In this document: positions 15,958-18,100 of the stretch, one piece after another | Position numbering within the stretch: the stretch's first letter is position 1 | Layout: every line of letters starts with the position of its first letter | Source: Azoarcus sp. | Lineage (GTDB): Bacteria > Pseudomonadota > Gammaproteobacteria > Burkholderiales > Rhodocyclaceae | Reading direction: 5' to 3' | Length of the DNA: 18,100 bases | NCBI GenBank assembly: GCA_031282905.1 | Contig: JAITCV010000005.1 | Location: forward strand, 1 to 18,100 | Notes under the pieces: model-generated | The model's database searches: none | The model's input: the letters and a program-made list of their open reading frames with translations, nothing else | What the model was told of the DNA's origin: nothing | Made by a program: the position numbers and the translations under genes

Positions 15958-15980
15958 GGCGCGGCGAAATTTCGCGCGCC
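15958..15980. promoter_or_regulatory. Bulged palindrome in the degS/nif3 divergent spacer, possible operator
   Basis: CGAAATTTCG (15965-15974), a perfect 10-bp palindrome, is flanked by GGCGCG (15958-15963) and CGCGCC (15975-15980), with one extra G at 15964. It lies in the 79-bp spacer between two divergent start codons, where a shared regulator could act on both. The function is inferred from symmetry and position. Confidence 0.4.
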
Positions 15981-16018
15981 CAGTCTGCTTGATGAAAAAA
16001 ACGAAGGAAGGAGAAAAA

Positions 16019-16768
16019 ATGCGGCTCGACGCGTTGGTCCGCCACCTGGACGAATTACTGGAAACCGCACGGTTCAAGGATTATTGCCCAAACGGTTTGC
16101 AAGTGGAAGGACGTGGCGAAGTGCGTCGCGTCCTCGCCGGGGTCACGGCCAGCCAGGCGCTGGTCGATGCCGCGGTGGCGGGAAACTACGATGTGGTAAT
16201 TGCACATCATGGCTATTTCTGGCGCGGCGAGGATGGCCGCATCACCGGCATCCGCCGCCGCCGTCTGGGCGCGCTGCTCGCTCATGACATTTCGCTCATC
16301 GCCTACCATTTGCCGCTCGATGCCCATCCACGGCTGGGCAATAACGCCCAGCTTGGCTTGCTCATGGGCTGGCAGGCCGAGGGACGTTTCGGTGATCAGG
16401 ATTTGGGCTGGATTGGCCGGATCGACGAAGCGGGCGTCGACGCGCGCGAAATCGCGGCGCGAGCCAAGACACGCCTGCACCGCGAGCCCTTGCTGTTGGG
16501 CGACGGCAAGCGTCAGGTGAAGCGCCTCGCCTGGTGCAGCGGCGGCGCGCAAAGCTATTTCGAGCAAGCCATCGCCGCAGGCGTCGATCTGTATGTAACG
16601 GGTGAAGTCTCGGAGCCGGCCACCCATCTCGCGCTGGAGAGCGGGATTCCCTATCTCGCCGCCGGTCACCACGCAACCGAGCGTTACGGCATCCGCGCGC
16701 TTGCCGCCCATCTTTCCGAAACACTGGGGCTGGAGGCCGACTTTCTCGATGTGGATAATCCGGTTTGA
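16019..16768 (+). CDS. Nif3-like dinuclear metal-centre protein (YbgI/DUF34 family)
   Basis: Member of the widespread Nif3/YbgI family, hexameric toroids that bind two metal ions. Proposed roles include GTP cyclohydrolase I-type and metal-related functions, and none is settled. It has 249 residues, the usual bacterial length. Metal ligands are readable: H63 and H64 in IAHHGYFWRG, D101 in AYHLPLDAHP, and H217 with E221 in AGHHATERYG, matching the YbgI positions closely. The start at 16019 has an excellent ribosome site, AAGGAG at 16008-16013, five bases before ATG. The frame is open further upstream to 15806 but without homology. A terminator-like hairpin follows at 16825-16848. Adjacency to a degS-like protease recurs in Betaproteobacteria. 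Confidence 0.95.
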   Translation: MRLDALVRHLDELLETARFKDYCPNGLQVEGRGEVRRVLAGVTASQALVDAAVAGNYDVVIAHHGYFWRGEDGRITGIRRRRLGALLAHDISLIAYHLPLDAHPRLGNNAQLGLLMGWQAEGRFGDQDLGWIGRIDEAGVDAREIAARAKTRLHREPLLLGDGKRQVKRLAWCSGGAQSYFEQAIAAGVDLYVTGEVSEPATHLALESGIPYLAAGHHATERYGIRALAAHLSETLGLEADFLDVDNPV

Positions 16769-16824
16769 TTTAATGAATGCCAAAAATAGCTCAGCCTTGG
16801 TGTTGCGTTGCCTTTTCCCCCAAA

Positions 16825-16848
16825 GGCAGGCTTTGCCTGTTCTTTTTT
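16825..16848 (+). terminator. Probable rho-independent terminator after the Nif3-like gene
   Basis: CAGGC and GCCTG pair around a TTT loop (16827-16839), extendable by two G-U pairs, and are followed by TTCTTTTTT. It lies 57 bases beyond the Nif3-like stop. The stem is short, so efficiency is uncertain. Confidence 0.55.
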
Positions 16849-16860
16849 GCTGACTGAACC

Positions 16861-16888
16861 GTCAAAAAGCAGGGTTTTACTTTTTGAC
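16861..16888. repeat. Perfect 9-bp inverted repeat
   Basis: GTCAAAAAG (16861-16869) and CTTTTTGAC (16880-16888) flank a ten-base loop. It sits 25 bases before the deacetylase start. It could be a second weak terminator, an attenuator in the deacetylase leader, or an operator. Confidence 0.6.
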
Positions 16889-16912
16889 ATTTTCTTGGCT
16901 TGATATGCCCCG

Positions 16913-17734
16913 ATGATGTCCCGCCGTTTTCAGCCTACGCCACTGATTCTTGCCGCCATCCTCGCCCATCTCGCCGCCATCGTGGCCGTGGTGGTCGATT
17001 TGGCATATTGGCCGTGGACCTTGGCCATCATCGTCCTTGCCCATCTCGCGCTGACCGCCGCCGGCCTGTGGCCGCGCAGCCGTTTGCTCGGCCCCAATTG
17101 GGTACGGCTTCCCCCCGAGGCCGCCGCGCGCGGCGAAATCGCGCTCACCATCGACGATGGCCCCGACCCCGAAGTCACCCCGGCGACGCTCGATATCCTC
17201 GAACGCCATCACGTTCGCGCCACTTTTTTCTGCATTGGCGAGCGTGCCCGCGCCCATCCCGAATTGATCAACGAAATCGTAAACAGAGGGCACGCGGTGG
17301 AAAACCACTCCCATCATCACCGCCACCACTTTTCGTTTTTCGGGCCCAGGCGGATGCGCGAGGACATTGCCGCCGCGCAGGACATCCTGGGCAAACTCAG
17401 CGGACAAACCCCACGTTTTTTTCGCGCTCCGGCGGGGCTGAGGAATCCCTTGCTCGAACCCGTGCTCGTTCGGCTGGGCCTCACCCTGGTGAGCTGGACC
17501 CGGCGTGGTTTCGACACCCGTGAAACCCGCGCGGACATCGTGCTCGCCCGCCTCGCGCGCCAGCTCGCCGCTGGCGACATTTTGCTGTTGCATGACGGCC
17601 ATGCCGCCCGCGACGCCCACGGCCAGCCGGTGATCCTCGCCATCCTGCCGCCACTGCTCGACACCATCGCTCGCGCCGGGCTGAAACCGGTCACGCTGGC
17701 AAGCTGTCATCCGGAAAACCGGCCGCCAGTGTAG
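16913..17734 (+). CDS. Membrane-anchored polysaccharide deacetylase (CE4/NodB domain)
   Basis: Predicted zinc-dependent deacetylase acting on N- or O-acetylated polysaccharide at the envelope. It has 273 residues. Two hydrophobic segments (about 9-32 and 36-53) anchor it, with the catalytic domain from about 74. CE4 motifs in order: motif 1 LTIDDGPDPE (catalytic base D81, metal D82), motif 2 NHSHHH (H132 and H136 as metal ligands), motif 3 RAPAG at 171-175, the SWTRRGFD region at 194-201, and motif 5 ILLLHDGH at 223-230. All key residues are present, so it should be active. The start is ATGATG at 16913/16916 without a clear ribosome site. The substrate is unknown: peptidoglycan and exopolysaccharide are both possible. 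It stands alone, preceded by an inverted repeat. Confidence 0.9.
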   Translation: MMSRRFQPTPLILAAILAHLAAIVAVVVDLAYWPWTLAIIVLAHLALTAAGLWPRSRLLGPNWVRLPPEAAARGEIALTIDDGPDPEVTPATLDILERHHVRATFFCIGERARAHPELINEIVNRGHAVENHSHHHRHHFSFFGPRRMREDIAAAQDILGKLSGQTPRFFRAPAGLRNPLLEPVLVRLGLTLVSWTRRGFDTRETRADIVLARLARQLAAGDILLLHDGHAARDAHGQPVILAILPPLLDTIARAGLKPVTLASCHPENRPPV

Positions 17735-17761
17735 TGCTGCATGCTTGATAGGACTTTTGTA

Positions 17762-17781
17762 GGGGCGACGCATGCGTCGCC
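17762..17781. repeat. Dispersed palindromic repeat, copy 2
   Basis: The 20 bases are identical to 14671-14690. The core GGCGACGCATGCGTCGCC (17764-17781) is a perfect palindrome. It lies 27 bases beyond the deacetylase stop. Confidence 0.85.
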
Positions 17782-17796
17782 TCTGGCATCACGTGG

Positions 17797-17815
17797 GGCC
17801 GGCTTCCAGCCGGCC
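17797..17815. repeat. Palindromic repeat (8-bp arms)
   Basis: GGCCGGCT (17797-17804) and AGCCGGCC (17808-17815) surround a TCC loop, a strong GC-rich hairpin. No T-tract follows, so it is not a typical terminator. Confidence 0.75.
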
Positions 17816-17879
17816 ATGGCACAAAGTGCCGCTGAAGAGATCGGGATTGGCCGGCAGGATGCCGGGTTCCACAAATCGG

Positions 17880-17907
17880 GTAGGGGCACGGCGCGCCGTG
17901 CCCCTAC
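17880..17907. repeat. 28-bp perfect palindrome
   Basis: TAGGGGCACGGCG (17881-17893) is followed directly by its reverse complement (17894-17906), with a further G/C pair outside. I recall similar TAGGGGCACGGC-type palindromes as dispersed intergenic repeats in several bacterial phyla. Only one copy is seen here. Confidence 0.85.
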
Positions 17908-17991
17908 AGTCGTTGCCGTTGATGGAAAGCTCCATCTTCTTGCTGGTTGGATTCATAAGTTCCAATCAGCGTAGAACATCACACTAGTATC

Positions 17992-18019
17992 TTGCGTCAT
18001 CTAAAATTTATTGTATAAT
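17992..18019 (+). promoter_or_regulatory. Sigma-70-type promoter for the edge transposase gene
   Basis: TTGCGT (17992-17997) and a perfect TATAAT (18014-18019) are 16 bases apart, 35 bases before the start codon at 18055. The surrounding DNA is AT-rich. Confidence 0.55.
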
Positions 18020-18054
18020 ATTCGATCTGTTAATTGAATGAAGGAGAGCAGCAT

Positions 18055-18100
18055 ATGAAGGCCAAGAAATACAAGGTATACCTGACCGAATCTGAAAGAA
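18055..18100 (+). CDS. Probable IS630-family transposase, N-terminal fragment (3' end outside window)
   Basis: An ATG at 18055 with an excellent ribosome site (AAGGAGAG, 18041-18048) begins MKAKKYKVYLTESER, then the window ends. This resembles the first residues of IS630-family transposases or their helix-turn-helix subunit, where a basic KKYxVxLTxxER stretch precedes a helix-turn-helix domain. Only 15 residues are visible, so the assignment is tentative. Supporting context is an AT-rich upstream region with a consensus promoter and an adjacent pile-up of repeats. The element's left inverted repeat should lie between about 17930 and 18000, but I could not define it without the other end. A chromosomal regulator with a similar start is the alternative. 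Confidence 0.5.
   Translation, partial: MKAKKYKVYLTESER

Larger units (their letters stand above)
17735..18054. other. 320-bp non-coding repeat mosaic
   Basis: No gene is supported. It contains three strong palindromes (17764-17781, 17797-17815, 17880-17907) and a smaller stem at 17851-17865. The composition then shifts from GC-rich to AT-rich after about 17980 as the next element begins. The short plus-strand frame that runs through it merely translates the repeats. Confidence 0.65.

Noticed and set aside
16684..16890. 68-codon minus-strand frame over the Nif3 3' end and terminator
   Set aside because: It spans a terminator hairpin and inverted repeat and overlaps nif3 antisense; no ribosome site or family. 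It could belong to a repeat, but there is no second copy here.
17741..17974. 77-codon plus-strand frame with VGATHASPL and RGTARRAP peptides
   Set aside because: These peptides are translations of the palindromic repeats and have no ribosome site; it is not a gene.

Overview
The window is high-GC, densely packed, chromosome-like bacterial DNA. It reads as Betaproteobacteria (Rhodocyclales/Nitrosomonadales-like). The inference rests on the ftsK-lolA-rarA operon next to serS, the divergent degS-like/Nif3-like pair, and a short aryl-polyene-type acyl cassette. The genus cannot be named from this sequence alone, and a gammaproteobacterium is not fully excluded.

Layout. (1) 1-1992: the 3' end of a probable P-loop kinase runs convergently into serS (minus strand), and a small conserved-looking hypothetical gene lies on the plus strand. 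(2) 1967-6305: ftsK, lolA and rarA form a minus-strand operon, each pair joined by a 4-bp ATGA stop/start overlap. (3) 6306-8431: a non-coding stretch with hairpins and an 11-bp tandem repeat, then a RhlE-type DEAD-box helicase (minus), then a 463-bp divergent spacer. (4) 8432-10719: a two-gene plus-strand unit. The first gene is a FeeM-like N-acyl amino acid synthase (GNAT fold) fused to a C-terminal PilZ-like domain. It is translationally coupled (ATGA) to gluQ, the tRNA(Asp) queuosine glutamylase. (5) 10904-14440: a four-gene minus-strand operon resembling part of an aryl polyene cluster: acyl carrier protein, COG4648-type membrane protein, AMP-ligase fused to a HotDog dehydratase-like domain, and an LpxL-like acyltransferase. 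All are tightly coupled, but no ketosynthase or ketoreductase is visible. (6) 14441-14802: a non-coding scar with a palindrome, a 3x10-bp tandem repeat, an ISAs1-family transposase remnant and a dispersed palindromic repeat. (7) 14803-16768: a membrane-anchored DegS/AlgW-like protease, divergent from a Nif3-like metalloprotein. (8) 16913-17734: a membrane-anchored CE4 polysaccharide deacetylase. (9) 17735-18100: a mosaic of palindromic repeats, then an AT-richer promoter and the first codons of a probable IS630-family transposase cut by the window edge.

How it fits together. Most of the window is housekeeping: translation, chromosome segregation, lipoprotein trafficking, replication-fork maintenance and envelope stress. 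The less ordinary part is 8432-14440. A possibly c-di-GMP-linked acyl-ACP-consuming enzyme sits about 1.2 kb from a self-contained ACP-loading and acyl-transfer cassette, with the two units transcribed convergently. A joint role in making or attaching an acylated envelope or signalling lipid is an inference. The individual domain calls are well supported by motifs.
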